NCBI GenBank assembly: GCA_902537615.1
Contig: CACBBU010000004.1
Coordinates: 1 to 64,000 of the forward strand
DNA from: an uncultured Alphaproteobacteria bacterium
GTDB lineage: Bacteria; Pseudomonadota; Alphaproteobacteria; Methylaequorales; Methylaequoraceae
Direction: 5' to 3'
DNA length: 64,000 nt
The position numbers and the translations under genes were made by a program. Below are positions 9,529 to 18,894 of the stretch, one piece after another; within the stretch, counting starts at the first letter, position 1; each line of letters opens with the position of its first letter. The notes under the pieces are model-generated. The model made no database searches. It was given only the letters and a program-made list of their open reading frames with translations, and had not been told where the DNA came from.

Positions 9529-10827
9529 ATGAAAATGGTTATAAATAATAAGTTTGAAGGTAACAACGAACTAGTTGGAATCAAGTCATCTGAAAAAAGT
9601 TCAGATATAGACGCACTTTTTGCTGAACTTTTTGCTTTAGTGAATTTAGATAGTATTGATTCAGAAGAAACCTCATTTAAAGATCTTGACGCAAATGAAA
9701 TTGACGAACAAGTTAATCTAGTCAACTCAAATAAAAATACAATTAATGTTGCAAAGTCACTTGCAGAGGTTTTTTACAAAGAGCTTGGTATTTACAATAA
9801 ATCGGTTGATAAAGAGACAATTAATATCAACAGTACTAAGAACACTGACTATAAGGAAACAGTTTTAAAAGAACTTAGAAATTCAAATTTGTTGGGTGAT
9901 TTGAAAAACAACACATTTTTGAAAGAGAATAAAAAAGGATTTCAATCTAAAAATAATATAGAATTAAATAAAGATATTAATGAACAAAAAGAATTTAAAA
10001 CACAGAGTTTAGAAATCAAAATAAAAAAAATTGAAAAAGGTAATTTTGAAAGTGATATTCAAAAAATTACCACACAAAATAAAACAAATAAAAACCCTGA
10101 AATTGTTCAACTTAAAAATTTAGACTCTCATTCAAATGTAAACAGGGTAAAGTCTTCAAAAGAAATAAACACTATACTTAAAGATAGAAAATTAAATAAA
10201 AAAAAAAGTGAAAGTATTAGTTTAAAAAATAATAATGAACAAGAAATTCCTCAAGGTAAAATAAATAAAGAAAGCAGTATAAAATTAATCAATAATTTTT
10301 CAAAAAATATTTCTAAAAAATCAAATGATGGAAGCTTTAATTTAAAAAGCTCTAATGGAAATAAAGTAAAATCTTCAGAAAAAAATCTTCTAAATAATCA
10401 GAGCTTTAATACCAGAGAAACACTTGACCTTCTTGAAAGTAGTTGGGGAGAAAAATTCTCAAAAATTATTAAAAATTCCATTGATAGAGGAATATCTAAA
10501 CTAAGTTTTGATTTGAAGCCAAAAAATCTGGGTAAAATTAGTTTAGAAATAACCGTTAAAGATAGTAAGACTAGTATACAAATTAACACAGAGAGTCAAG
10601 AAGCCGCAAATATGTTAAATGACAATTTACCAAAGTTAACAGATTTAATTGAAGAAAAAAATTCTAAACTTTCTATGTCTAACGATGCTGATAATCATGG
10701 TAACTATTTTAATCAGCAGAAACAAAAACAAAACGGTAAACAGGAAACCACGATTTTAAAAAAAAAGGAAGTAAACGAACTTAAAAAAATTAAAATGAAT
10801 AATTATAGTATTGACGTAAATGCTTAA
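9529..10827 (+). CDS. fliK: FliK-like flagellar hook-length control protein
   Basis: C-terminal hook-length domain: SFDLKPKNLGKISLEITVKDSKTSIQINTESQEAANMLNDNLPKL. Confidence 0.8.
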   Translation: MKMVINNKFEGNNELVGIKSSEKSSDIDALFAELFALVNLDSIDSEETSFKDLDANEIDEQVNLVNSNKNTINVAKSLAEVFYKELGIYNKSVDKETININSTKNTDYKETVLKELRNSNLLGDLKNNTFLKENKKGFQSKNNIELNKDINEQKEFKTQSLEIKIKKIEKGNFESDIQKITTQNKTNKNPEIVQLKNLDSHSNVNRVKSSKEINTILKDRKLNKKKSESISLKNNNEQEIPQGKINKESSIKLINNFSKNISKKSNDGSFNLKSSNGNKVKSSEKNLLNNQSFNTRETLDLLESSWGEKFSKIIKNSIDRGISKLSFDLKPKNLGKISLEITVKDSKTSIQINTESQEAANMLNDNLPKLTDLIEEKNSKLSMSNDADNHGNYFNQQKQKQNGKQETTILKKKEVNELKKIKMNNYSIDVNA

Positions 10828-10856
10828 TTAAAGTTTTATTTAGTTAGGAGTAAAAA

Positions 10857-11486
10857 ATGGCTGAAGATAATAATCAAGAAGAAGAAAAAAAGAGTCCAAT
10901 TAAATTGATCTTAATGATTGTTGGAGGCATTGTGTTACTTGGCGCTGGACTAGGTATAGGTATGTTTATCGGTGGGGATGATTCATCAGATCCTTCCACT
11001 GAAATCTCACAAATTATTGAAAAAAAAGAAAACCCAGAAGTTTCTGATGAGGAACAAAAAGAAGGTGAAGAAGTAGCTGAGGAATGTGCAGAAGAAGAAA
11101 AAGATGCAGATGGAAATTGCCCTGTTGGACCAAAAAAAATTCCAAAAATTACTCCAGAACAAGAAATTTTTGCAACGACTTATTATGAATTTCCAGGAAA
11201 TTTTACAACTAATTTGAAAGGTTCAAAAAAGTTTTTACAACTATCACTTGGTGTTTCAACTCAATATGACGAACAAGTTATGGCAAACGTTGACAGTCAT
11301 CAACTCGCATTAAGATCAGAAATTTTAACAATTATGTCAACTTTCTCTTCTGAAGATATTGCAGGTAGAGAAGGTAAACAAAAGTTAGCTGACGCTTTGA
11401 AAGAAGGAATTAACGAGGTGTTAGTTTTAGTTGAAGGGTTTGGTGGTGTTGAGAATGTACATTTCACATCATTTGTATTACAATAG
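10857..11486 (+). CDS. fliL: Flagellar basal body-associated protein FliL
   Basis: Single N-terminal TM, ...FTTNLKGSKKFLQLSLGVSTQYDE..., located before fliM. Confidence 0.85.
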   Translation: MAEDNNQEEEKKSPIKLILMIVGGIVLLGAGLGIGMFIGGDDSSDPSTEISQIIEKKENPEVSDEEQKEGEEVAEECAEEEKDADGNCPVGPKKIPKITPEQEIFATTYYEFPGNFTTNLKGSKKFLQLSLGVSTQYDEQVMANVDSHQLALRSEILTIMSTFSSEDIAGREGKQKLADALKEGINEVLVLVEGFGGVENVHFTSFVLQ

Positions 11487-11497
11487 AATTATGATTA

Positions 11498-12487
11498 TTG
11501 GATTTGACTATGTCTGAGCCATCAAGAAAATTATCAACTGAAGAAGTAAATGCGTTAATGGAAGGACTTAGGTCAGGTGATTTAAGTACATCTACGTCAA
11601 TAAAAGATTCTTCAACTATTGAGTATAAAACTTTTAACTTTGGCTCAGATGATTTAACCCTTCTTGGAGATTATTATGCATTAAGACTTATTAATGAGAG
11701 ATTTGCAAGAACAGTAAGAAGTGTTTTTCTACCTCTTCTTAGGGTTCAACCAAGGATAAGTTCTTTCCCACCAGAAGTTAAAACATTTGAAGAATATAGC
11801 TCCGGACTGGATGCTTTTATGAGTATGACTAATAACAGGATAGAAGAACTACGCGGATCAATGTTAACTGTTCTTCCACCAAATTTTGTGAGTCTATGTA
11901 CAAGTAGTAGATATGGTGGAAAACTTGAGGTACACGAAAACAGTAGAACTGAATTCACCTCAACCGAAGATAAAATCATTGAGGTAATAAATAACGGAAT
12001 AGGCCAAGTATTAGAAACATGTTGGAAAGATTTGACGCCTATAAAAATTCAGTTTCACAGTAGAGAACAAAATCCGCAATTTGCTGCATTTGTGGAGTCA
12101 TCAGATTTAGTAATTGTTTGCTCCTTTGTAATGCAACTCCCAAAAATAGATTCCTTATCATTTGATATCGTTTATCCTCTACAAACACTAAAACCCGTTT
12201 CATCGTTATTAAGATCAAGAGTTCAAGCAGATGTAGTTGAGTCAAGTTTATCTTGGAGAGATAAGTTAGAGAAAGCTATTCTAGAAATTCCACTAAAAGT
12301 AAGTAGTCATCTTGCAAGACCAATTGTATCTATGTCAAAATTACTTAGAATGAAAAAAGGTGATATTATGAATATAAATGTTGATGAATTAGTAGATTTT
12401 TTTGTGGATTCTCAAAATTATTTTAAAGCAGAAATGGGCGAGATTAAGGGAAATGCTTGTGTTAAATTAACAAAAAGATTAAATTAA
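11498..12487 (+). CDS. fliM: Flagellar motor switch protein FliM
   Basis: LSTEEVNALMEGL start; FARTVRSVFLPLLRVQPRI. Confidence 0.92.
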   Translation: MDLTMSEPSRKLSTEEVNALMEGLRSGDLSTSTSIKDSSTIEYKTFNFGSDDLTLLGDYYALRLINERFARTVRSVFLPLLRVQPRISSFPPEVKTFEEYSSGLDAFMSMTNNRIEELRGSMLTVLPPNFVSLCTSSRYGGKLEVHENSRTEFTSTEDKIIEVINNGIGQVLETCWKDLTPIKIQFHSREQNPQFAAFVESSDLVIVCSFVMQLPKIDSLSFDIVYPLQTLKPVSSLLRSRVQADVVESSLSWRDKLEKAILEIPLKVSSHLARPIVSMSKLLRMKKGDIMNINVDELVDFFVDSQNYFKAEMGEIKGNACVKLTKRLN

Positions 12488-12497
12488 GGAGTTAAAA

Positions 12498-12905
12498 ATG
12501 AACGCAGAAACTGTAAAGCAAGAAAATCAAGAAGGTTTAGATAAAAAAGAAGACCAGGAAGAAACCGTTGAAAAAAATACAACGGATCCTGTAAGTCAAG
12601 AAAAATCAGGTGGTAAACAAAAGGAAGCTGAACAGGGTGCTGCAGCCGTTAGTAATCTAAGAGTCTTAGAAAATATTGAGGTGAAACTTACGGTTGAGGT
12701 AGGAAATACTGAAATAAAGATTAAAGATTTACTTCGCCTAAATGAAGGTTCTGTAGTTGAGCTTGAACGCTTAGCAGGTGAACCTCTTGATATATTAGCA
12801 AACGGGACAAAAATAGCAAAAGGTGAAGTTGTAATGGTTGGGGAAAAATTTGGTATAAGATTTACTGAAGTCTCTGATCCTGAAGAGATGGTTCAAAATC
12901 TATAG
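12498..12905 (+). CDS. fliN: Flagellar motor switch protein FliN
   Basis: VKLTVEVGNTEIKIKDLLRLNEGSVVELERLAGEPLDILANGTKIAKGEVVMV. Confidence 0.95.
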   Translation: MNAETVKQENQEGLDKKEDQEETVEKNTTDPVSQEKSGGKQKEAEQGAAAVSNLRVLENIEVKLTVEVGNTEIKIKDLLRLNEGSVVELERLAGEPLDILANGTKIAKGEVVMVGEKFGIRFTEVSDPEEMVQNL

Positions 12906-12921
12906 TGCCATAAAATTGACA
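12906..12921. promoter_or_regulatory. Candidate FleQ-box-like palindrome (one mismatch)
   Basis: TGCCATAAAATTGACA versus TGTCA-N6-TGACA. Confidence 0.35.
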
Positions 12922-12984
12922 ACAATAAATAATTACTATTTTTTTATCAATAAATTCAACACCTTAGTAAAAAAAAAATAATTC

Positions 12985-13000
12985 TGGCAATATTCTTGCT
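12985..13000 (+). promoter_or_regulatory. Candidate sigma-54 promoter upstream of fliO/fliP
   Basis: TGGCAATATTCTTGCT; GG-N10-GC. Confidence 0.78.
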
Positions 13001-13024
13001 TCTATAATCTAAAGAGAGGTAAAA

Positions 13025-13354
13025 ATGCAAGAATACACTGGACCAGGCCTATATAATTATTTGTTAGTTTTAGGGTTCTTATTAGTAATGTTTATTGGCT
13101 TTTATTATCTAAAAAAAAATAAACATATTATTTCCAAAAAAATTAATTCAAAAAAAAGAATGACAGTATCCGAAGTAACTATCCTTGGTCAAGGTGATAG
13201 AGCTTTAATACTAAACCTTGACAATAAAGACTATTTATTTATTTCTGGAAAAAATTCAGGAGCACTTCTCACAGAAGTAAAAGACAATAATAATTTAAAA
13301 ACAAATAAACTTGAAAAAGTTTTTGAAAAAAGGTTATTAAATGAAAAAATTTAG
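13025..13354 (+). CDS. fliO: FliO-like flagellar protein
   Basis: 109 aa, one TM then a basic/short beta region, directly before fliP. Confidence 0.65.
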   Translation: MQEYTGPGLYNYLLVLGFLLVMFIGFYYLKKNKHIISKKINSKKRMTVSEVTILGQGDRALILNLDNKDYLFISGKNSGALLTEVKDNNNLKTNKLEKVFEKRLLNEKI

Positions 13355-14081
13355 CCTTACATTTGCCATTGTTCTTTTATTTCCTATCATCTGTTTTGCA
13401 GAACCGAGTGGGTTAGAGGCATTAACAATTACTGAGCTTGCAAACGGGGATAAAAAATACTCTGTTTCTTTAAAAATTCTTGCACTAATGACAGCCTTGA
13501 CTGTTTTACCATCATTAGTTTTAGGAATGACTGCGTTCACCAGAATAATAATTGTGATGTCAATATTAAGACAAGCACTTGGTACTCAACAAACACCTCC
13601 CAATCAAATTTTAATCGCTATTTCACTTTTTCTTACCTTTTTCGTAATGGCTCCTACATTTAATAAAATTTATTCAGATGTTTCTGGGCCTTATCAATCA
13701 GGAGAAATGGATTTAACCCAGGCAATAGAAAGTGGTGGTAGTGAATTAAAAAAGTTTATGATTAAAAATACTAGAAAAAATGATTTGGTTATGTTTTCAG
13801 ATATGGCAAAAGAAGGAAATTTTATGGATTCATCCGAAATACCATTTTATATAATTTTACCTGCTTATATGACTAGCGAACTAAAAACAGCATTTCAAAT
13901 TGGTTTTTTGCTATTTTTACCTTTTCTTGTAATTGACATGGTGATTGCATCGGTCTTAATGTCCTTAGGGATGATGATGTTGTCTCCAATGTTAATAGCT
14001 CTTCCTTTCAAACTTTTATTATTTGTATTAGTAGACGGTTGGTCAATGACAGTCGGATCATTAGTGGGAACATTTTCATAA
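13341..14081 (+). CDS. fliP: Flagellar export protein FliP
   Basis: LTVLPSLVLGMTAFTRIIIVMSILRQALGTQQTPPNQILIAISLFLTFFVMAP. Confidence 0.96.
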   Translation: MKKFSLTFAIVLLFPIICFAEPSGLEALTITELANGDKKYSVSLKILALMTALTVLPSLVLGMTAFTRIIIVMSILRQALGTQQTPPNQILIAISLFLTFFVMAPTFNKIYSDVSGPYQSGEMDLTQAIESGGSELKKFMIKNTRKNDLVMFSDMAKEGNFMDSSEIPFYIILPAYMTSELKTAFQIGFLLFLPFLVIDMVIASVLMSLGMMMLSPMLIALPFKLLLFVLVDGWSMTVGSLVGTFS

Positions 14082-14093
14082 AAGGATTGGTTA

Positions 14094-14360
14094 ATGGGTT
14101 TTGATGAAAATATTGAGATGGTAAGATTGGCTTTCTATCAAGTTTTAATTTCAAGTGGACCGTTTTTAGGAGCAGCTCTCGCAATTGGATTAATAATTGG
14201 GATAATTCAAGCTGCAACCTCAATTCAAGAAATGACATTAAGTTTTGTTCCAAAAATTGTTCTTGTTATTTTAGCGATGGGAATGATGGCAAACTTTTTT
14301 TTAGTCAGTCTCACTGATTATTTTCAGTTTATTTTTGAAACTATTTCAGGAATTAAATAA
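14094..14360 (+). CDS. fliQ: Flagellar export protein FliQ
   Basis: 88 aa; IGIIQAATSIQEMTLSFVPKI. Confidence 0.94.
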   Translation: MGFDENIEMVRLAFYQVLISSGPFLGAALAIGLIIGIIQAATSIQEMTLSFVPKIVLVILAMGMMANFFLVSLTDYFQFIFETISGIK

Positions 14361-15178
14361 TGTTTATTCCCCTTCCCTTTTATTCTCCAATGGATGCTGT
14401 TCCAGGTTTGGAGATAAATACTCTCTTAGACTATTTATTTAAGTTTTTTTTATCATCAATAAGGTTATCAGCTTTTCTAATATCAAGTCCTTTTTTGGGT
14501 TCAAGAAATATACCTCTTAACGTAAAAATAGTATTTTCAATGGTAATTTCTTTTTTTTATTTTGGTTATATTTCTGATACCGAAATAAACATTAATGAAC
14601 TTGAAAGTTTATTTGTAATTGTAATTATTGAGGCAATAATTGGTATTGCTCTGGGACTTTCTCTAAGTATATGGTTTAGTGCAGCAACATTAGCCGGCGA
14701 AAAAATGGCTTCCTCAACAGGTTTAGGTTTTTCAATGATGGTTGACCCACAAACTGGCGGTCAAACACCAGTCGTAAGTATGATTCTTGATTTATTTCTT
14801 ATTACTGTCTTCCTATCTTTGAATGGACATTTAATTGCTATTGATTTTTTAATAAGAAGCTTTGATATATACAACATTAGTACTGATTTACCTCCAATAG
14901 CCTTAGTTAGTTTAGGAATTGAAGCAGCAGGCGCAATGTTTTACACAGGTGGCTTAATTATGCTACCTGTTGTTGGAGCACTCTTACTGACAAATATAGC
15001 AATCGGGGTGATCACCAGATCATCCCCCCAATTAAATATGTTCTCTTTTGCATTTCCAGTTACATTACTCTTAGCTTTTTTTGTTCTTTACTTATCATCA
15101 AGAACTATAGGAAATGCATTTGCAGATTTAACAAAAAATTCGCTTGAATCAATTGATGTATTATTTTTAGGAAAATAA
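14360..15178 (+). CDS. fliR: Flagellar export protein FliR
   Basis: Polytopic; GEKMASSTGLGFSMMVDPQTGGQTPVVSM. Confidence 0.93.
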   Translation: MFIPLPFYSPMDAVPGLEINTLLDYLFKFFLSSIRLSAFLISSPFLGSRNIPLNVKIVFSMVISFFYFGYISDTEININELESLFVIVIIEAIIGIALGLSLSIWFSAATLAGEKMASSTGLGFSMMVDPQTGGQTPVVSMILDLFLITVFLSLNGHLIAIDFLIRSFDIYNISTDLPPIALVSLGIEAAGAMFYTGGLIMLPVVGALLLTNIAIGVITRSSPQLNMFSFAFPVTLLLAFFVLYLSSRTIGNAFADLTKNSLESIDVLFLGK

Positions 15179-16333
15179 ATGGCAGAAGATAAAGACGAGA
15201 GTCAAGAAAAGACCCAGGACCCCACCTCAAGGCGACTAGAAAAAGCAAGAGAAGATGGCAAAGTAGTTTCTTCAAAGGAAATGTTTGTGTTTACCATCCT
15301 TACCGTCGGTGTGATTTTAATGTACATTTTCCCACCTTTAATTGAGGATTTTTTAAAAATTTCTAGTTCATTTTTTAATTTTGGTCCTGAATTACTTCAT
15401 GGGAGATCACCTTTACAATCTATAAAAGAAGCAATTTATTTTTTTCTAAAAGTAACTATAATTTTCTCAACTCCACTTTTTTTAATATGTGTTCTGACCC
15501 AGTTCTTAGTTGGTGGTGGTCTTAATTTTTCATTTAAAGCCATGCATTGGAAACTTGAAAAAATAAATCCAATTAAAGGATTAAAAAGGATTTTTTCAAT
15601 GAAAGGGCTTGTTGAATTAGGAAAATCTATCCTAAAAGTAGTATTTTTAGGCGGCATCTCTTATTTTATTTTGTTACGTTATTTACCAGAGTTAGTTAAC
15701 ATTAGTGATTCAAATTTATTTTCGGCTGTAAACAGACTTGTGTCGCTATTTCCCATTCTTGTTATAGCATTACTTGTTGCATTGGGATTAATTGCGGCAA
15801 TAGATTTTGCATGGCAGAAATATGATTATATAAAATCCTTAAGAATGTCTCACCAGGATGTCAAAGACGAATATAAGGAAACAGATGGTCAACCTGAAGT
15901 AAAACAAAAAATAAGAAAGTTACAACTAGATGCAGCTTCAAAAAGCAGAAAAGAAGGTGCTTCAGTTGACAACTTAAGTGAAGCTACAGCTATTATTACT
16001 AACCCAACTCACTTCGCTGTTGCTTTAAAATATGAAGTTGGGGATTCAAAAGCTCCAATTGTAATTGCTAAAGGAAGAGGTAAAAATGCAGAAAAAATTA
16101 TAAATGAAGCTAAAAAACTAAATATTGGAAATATGCAAAGCCCTAAGCTTGCGAGAGCAATTTATTATACTTGTGAAATTGGTGAAGAAATTTTAAGTAA
16201 ATTGTATAATGCGGTAGCCATTGCATTAGCATATATATATAAATTAGATAAGGGTGAAAAAATTGATAAACCAGAAATTGAAATACCAAATGATTTAATT
16301 TTTGATGAATTCGGAAATAAAAATGCTTTATAG
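15179..16333 (+). CDS. flhB: Flagellar export protein FlhB
   Basis: KTQDPTSRRLEKAREDGKVVSSKE; autocleavage motif NPTH (TAIITNPTHFAVALKYE). Confidence 0.95.
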   Translation: MAEDKDESQEKTQDPTSRRLEKAREDGKVVSSKEMFVFTILTVGVILMYIFPPLIEDFLKISSSFFNFGPELLHGRSPLQSIKEAIYFFLKVTIIFSTPLFLICVLTQFLVGGGLNFSFKAMHWKLEKINPIKGLKRIFSMKGLVELGKSILKVVFLGGISYFILLRYLPELVNISDSNLFSAVNRLVSLFPILVIALLVALGLIAAIDFAWQKYDYIKSLRMSHQDVKDEYKETDGQPEVKQKIRKLQLDAASKSRKEGASVDNLSEATAIITNPTHFAVALKYEVGDSKAPIVIAKGRGKNAEKIINEAKKLNIGNMQSPKLARAIYYTCEIGEEILSKLYNAVAIALAYIYKLDKGEKIDKPEIEIPNDLIFDEFGNKNAL

Positions 16334-16532
16334 AAATATATCAAAACTGATCGTTACCTTTGCGTTTTTTTACAGTGCAATAATTTGTCACTTAAAAGCT
16401 ATTGAACTTTATGAAAAAAGAGAACTGTTGTTATCATACTTTTTATGGTTTTGTTCTTTAACATCATTTTTGGGAGCTTTAAGATTTCAAATTGCAAAAA
16501 TAGTTGAGAAGTTAAAAAGTTTAAACAAATGA
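16323..16532 (+). CDS. Small two-TM membrane protein, uncharacterised
   Basis: 69 aa MLYRNISKLIVTFAFFYSAIICHLKA...; start overlaps the end of flhB. Confidence 0.55.
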   Translation: MLYRNISKLIVTFAFFYSAIICHLKAIELYEKRELLLSYFLWFCSLTSFLGALRFQIAKIVEKLKSLNK

Positions 16533-16732
16533 AAAATCTTAATTGTAATAAATGTAAGCATTTTTACGTTACCTATAAACCTAAATTTCCTTACGGTTGC
16601 AAGGCCTTTAGAGTTATCTCAAAAAAATTACCTTATTTAGAAGTCAAGAATATTTCTGGCATAGATTGTGCACTATTTTCAAATAGAAATAAAAATGTTA
16701 TTATTAAGAATGAAAAAGGAAGACTTGCATGA
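16529..16732 (+). CDS. Small Cys-rich protein (CxxC...C...C), conserved uncharacterised family
   Basis: CNKCKHFYVTYKPKFPYGCKAFRVISKKLPYLEVKNISGIDCALF; 4-bp overlaps with both neighbours. Confidence 0.65.
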   Translation: MKNLNCNKCKHFYVTYKPKFPYGCKAFRVISKKLPYLEVKNISGIDCALFSNRNKNVIIKNEKGRLA

Positions 16733-17454
16733 ATCAACAAGTTAATGCAATGCAAGAAAGCATAAAGATAGCTTTAGACGCAGCAGATGCTGCGACTGAT
16801 GTAACATCAGAATATAAAAGAATAAAAAATGAATATCTTAAAGCGGAGCAAAAAGTGAAAGAAATACATAAATATACAACAATTGTTTTTTCAAGTTCAA
16901 TTGCGACAGCTATAATCGCTATAATTTTAACAGGACTTCTATATTTTAAATCTTTGTCTGAATTAGAAGAAATGACAAGTACTAGCAAGGAAGCACTTGT
17001 AGTTTTTGCCGAAAACGTTGAAAACGTGAATAAAGCAGTTGATGATATGAACTCAAGTCTTTCAAAACACACAGACTTAGTAAATGCTAACGAACAAATA
17101 CAGGTTGCTTTAGATAATCTTTCTGATGCAATTAAAGCTAACGACAAAAATCTTATGGTAAATTTATCAAAAGAAATATCAAATCTCTCTAATGGTCTTT
17201 CTAAATCCATTAAAGAAGAGTCCAATAAGTTGGGAAAATCAATAGCTGAAAACAACGTAGTTACATCAGCCAGCTTTAATAAAGAATTCAAAAAATTAAT
17301 GCAAGAAAGTAAAAAAAGTCAAAATACTAAGCTTTTAAAGGAATTATCTAATAGCACATCTTCGCTTAATGCTGCTCTTGAAGCAATCTCAAGTCAAAAC
17401 AAAATGCTTGTTAAAGAAATAAGAGATCAAAAGGAAAGCATCACTTTTCCGTAA
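16729..17454 (+). CDS. Membrane-anchored coiled-coil protein, uncharacterised
   Basis: One TM (TIVFSSSIATAIIAIILTGLLYF) followed by a long Ser/Asn/Glu/Lys coiled-coil region. Confidence 0.6.
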   Translation: MNQQVNAMQESIKIALDAADAATDVTSEYKRIKNEYLKAEQKVKEIHKYTTIVFSSSIATAIIAIILTGLLYFKSLSELEEMTSTSKEALVVFAENVENVNKAVDDMNSSLSKHTDLVNANEQIQVALDNLSDAIKANDKNLMVNLSKEISNLSNGLSKSIKEESNKLGKSIAENNVVTSASFNKEFKKLMQESKKSQNTKLLKELSNSTSSLNAALEAISSQNKMLVKEIRDQKESITFP

Positions 17455-17460
17455 AGTAAA

Positions 17461-18261
17461 ATGATGGCTGAAGCTGAAAAAAAAACACCTACATCTAATT
17501 TTCTAATTAAAATTGATAAAATTAGAAAAAGGTCATATGCAAGCTCTATATTCTTAAAACCAGATGATGTTATAGTTGCTTTAAATAATCAGTTTTATAC
17601 CTATGGAGAAAAAAAATTCATTGAAGAACTAAAAGATCTAAAAAAAACTAATGAACGTGCTGTTCTGACAATACTAAGAAACGATCTTTTTATTGATATA
17701 ATTGTAGAAAACAGTCTTGGGTGTGGTTTTATAACAACTGACAGTAATGAAACAGAAAAAATAAAAGACAGATTTTCAAAAAAGAATAACTATGATATTG
17801 ACGAACTTAACGAATACATCGCAATGAGAGATGTTTACAGAAGATATGATGTGTATGAAAATAGTAACTCACTATCTGCTGGTCTGTTTCCCCCTCTTTG
17901 GTTGGCGTATTCTAGAAAATGGTGGGTTTTGTTAGCATTTTCAATATTATTTTTTATGCTATTTTCTGTAAACTTCTTTTTATTCCTACTTGGGTGGGTC
18001 TTGACATCAGTTTATTGTTACAAAGCTCAATTAAATCTCTTATTTAGTTTTTCAATGCTTGAAGGAAAAGCTTTTAGTATGAAATTTGCTGCTAAATCTA
18101 TAGACGAGGCTCAAGGCTTAATAAGAAATATTGACCCAAAGTCACGCTTTATGTATACAAAGTTAGATGACCCACAAATAGATGAAGATTCCACTGAAAA
18201 TACTAAAAAAAATGAAGAAAAATCAAACATTATTGATGAAAAATCTGAAGCTTTAGTATAA
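17461..18261 (+). CDS. PDZ-like N-terminus plus TM domain protein, uncharacterised
   Basis: LKPDDVIVALNNQFY...VLTILRNDLFIDIIVENSLGCGF (PDZ-like), then GLFPPLWLAYSRKWWVLLAFSILFFMLF (DUF2628-like TM region). Confidence 0.55.
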   Translation: MMAEAEKKTPTSNFLIKIDKIRKRSYASSIFLKPDDVIVALNNQFYTYGEKKFIEELKDLKKTNERAVLTILRNDLFIDIIVENSLGCGFITTDSNETEKIKDRFSKKNNYDIDELNEYIAMRDVYRRYDVYENSNSLSAGLFPPLWLAYSRKWWVLLAFSILFFMLFSVNFFLFLLGWVLTSVYCYKAQLNLLFSFSMLEGKAFSMKFAAKSIDEAQGLIRNIDPKSRFMYTKLDDPQIDEDSTENTKKNEEKSNIIDEKSEALV

Positions 18262-18294
18262 AATAAACTATATTTAATCAATAGTTTTATAGAA

Positions 18295-18894
18295 ATGGCA
18301 GAGCAATATTCAGTTCAAGCAGAAAATTTAATGAAAACTGCCGTTGAGGAGTACGTTGATGCTTTGAAAGATATCAAGGCTACCGATGCAAACTTGACTG
18401 TTATCAGAAATATCAGAATTAGTATAAGTGGAAAACCAAGAAGGCTTGTAGATGTAGCTGACTTAAGAAAAACTGATGATCCTCACCTTCTAGAACTTTT
18501 AGTTTTTAACACTGAACACATTGACTTATTAGTAGAGAAGATTGATGAGGCTGGTTTTAGTAACGAAATTGATGGACAATTTATCAGAATAAATGTTCCG
18601 GATCCATCATATAAACAACTAATGGAAGTCGTTGATGATTTAAACAGAAAAAAAAATTCAGCTATGGGAAGACTTACTAAAGCTAAATCTGAAGCTACAA
18701 GTAGAGCAAGGACAGCTGTTGAAAATGAATTTATTGCCCAAGGAGTTGCTAGTGCTGCTTCCAAAAAATGTGAAGAGTATTATGAAAATTATGGCGATCA
18801 AATAAAGGATTTAACCATGGAAAAAATTGAGTCCATTCTTGGCGCAGAATATTTTGAAAAATATAAAACGGAAGAATTAGATCTTAATATTTAA
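18295..18894 (+). CDS. Divergent ribosome recycling factor (RRF)-like protein
   Basis: Collinear with RRF by eye: AENLMKTAVEEYVDALKDI / LLVFNTEHIDLLVEKIDEAGFSNEIDGQFIRINVPDP / ...KKCEEYYENYGDQIKDLTMEKIESIL. Confidence 0.55.
   Translation: MAEQYSVQAENLMKTAVEEYVDALKDIKATDANLTVIRNIRISISGKPRRLVDVADLRKTDDPHLLELLVFNTEHIDLLVEKIDEAGFSNEIDGQFIRINVPDPSYKQLMEVVDDLNRKKNSAMGRLTKAKSEATSRARTAVENEFIAQGVASAASKKCEEYYENYGDQIKDLTMEKIESILGAEYFEKYKTEELDLNI

Noticed and set aside
11746-12245. Two - strand ORFs antisense to fliM
   Set aside because: Shadow ORFs without RBS or family similarity
16734-17291. 185-aa - strand ORF antisense to the coiled-coil gene
   Set aside because: Shadow ORF; the + strand frame has tight start/stop coupling with its neighbours
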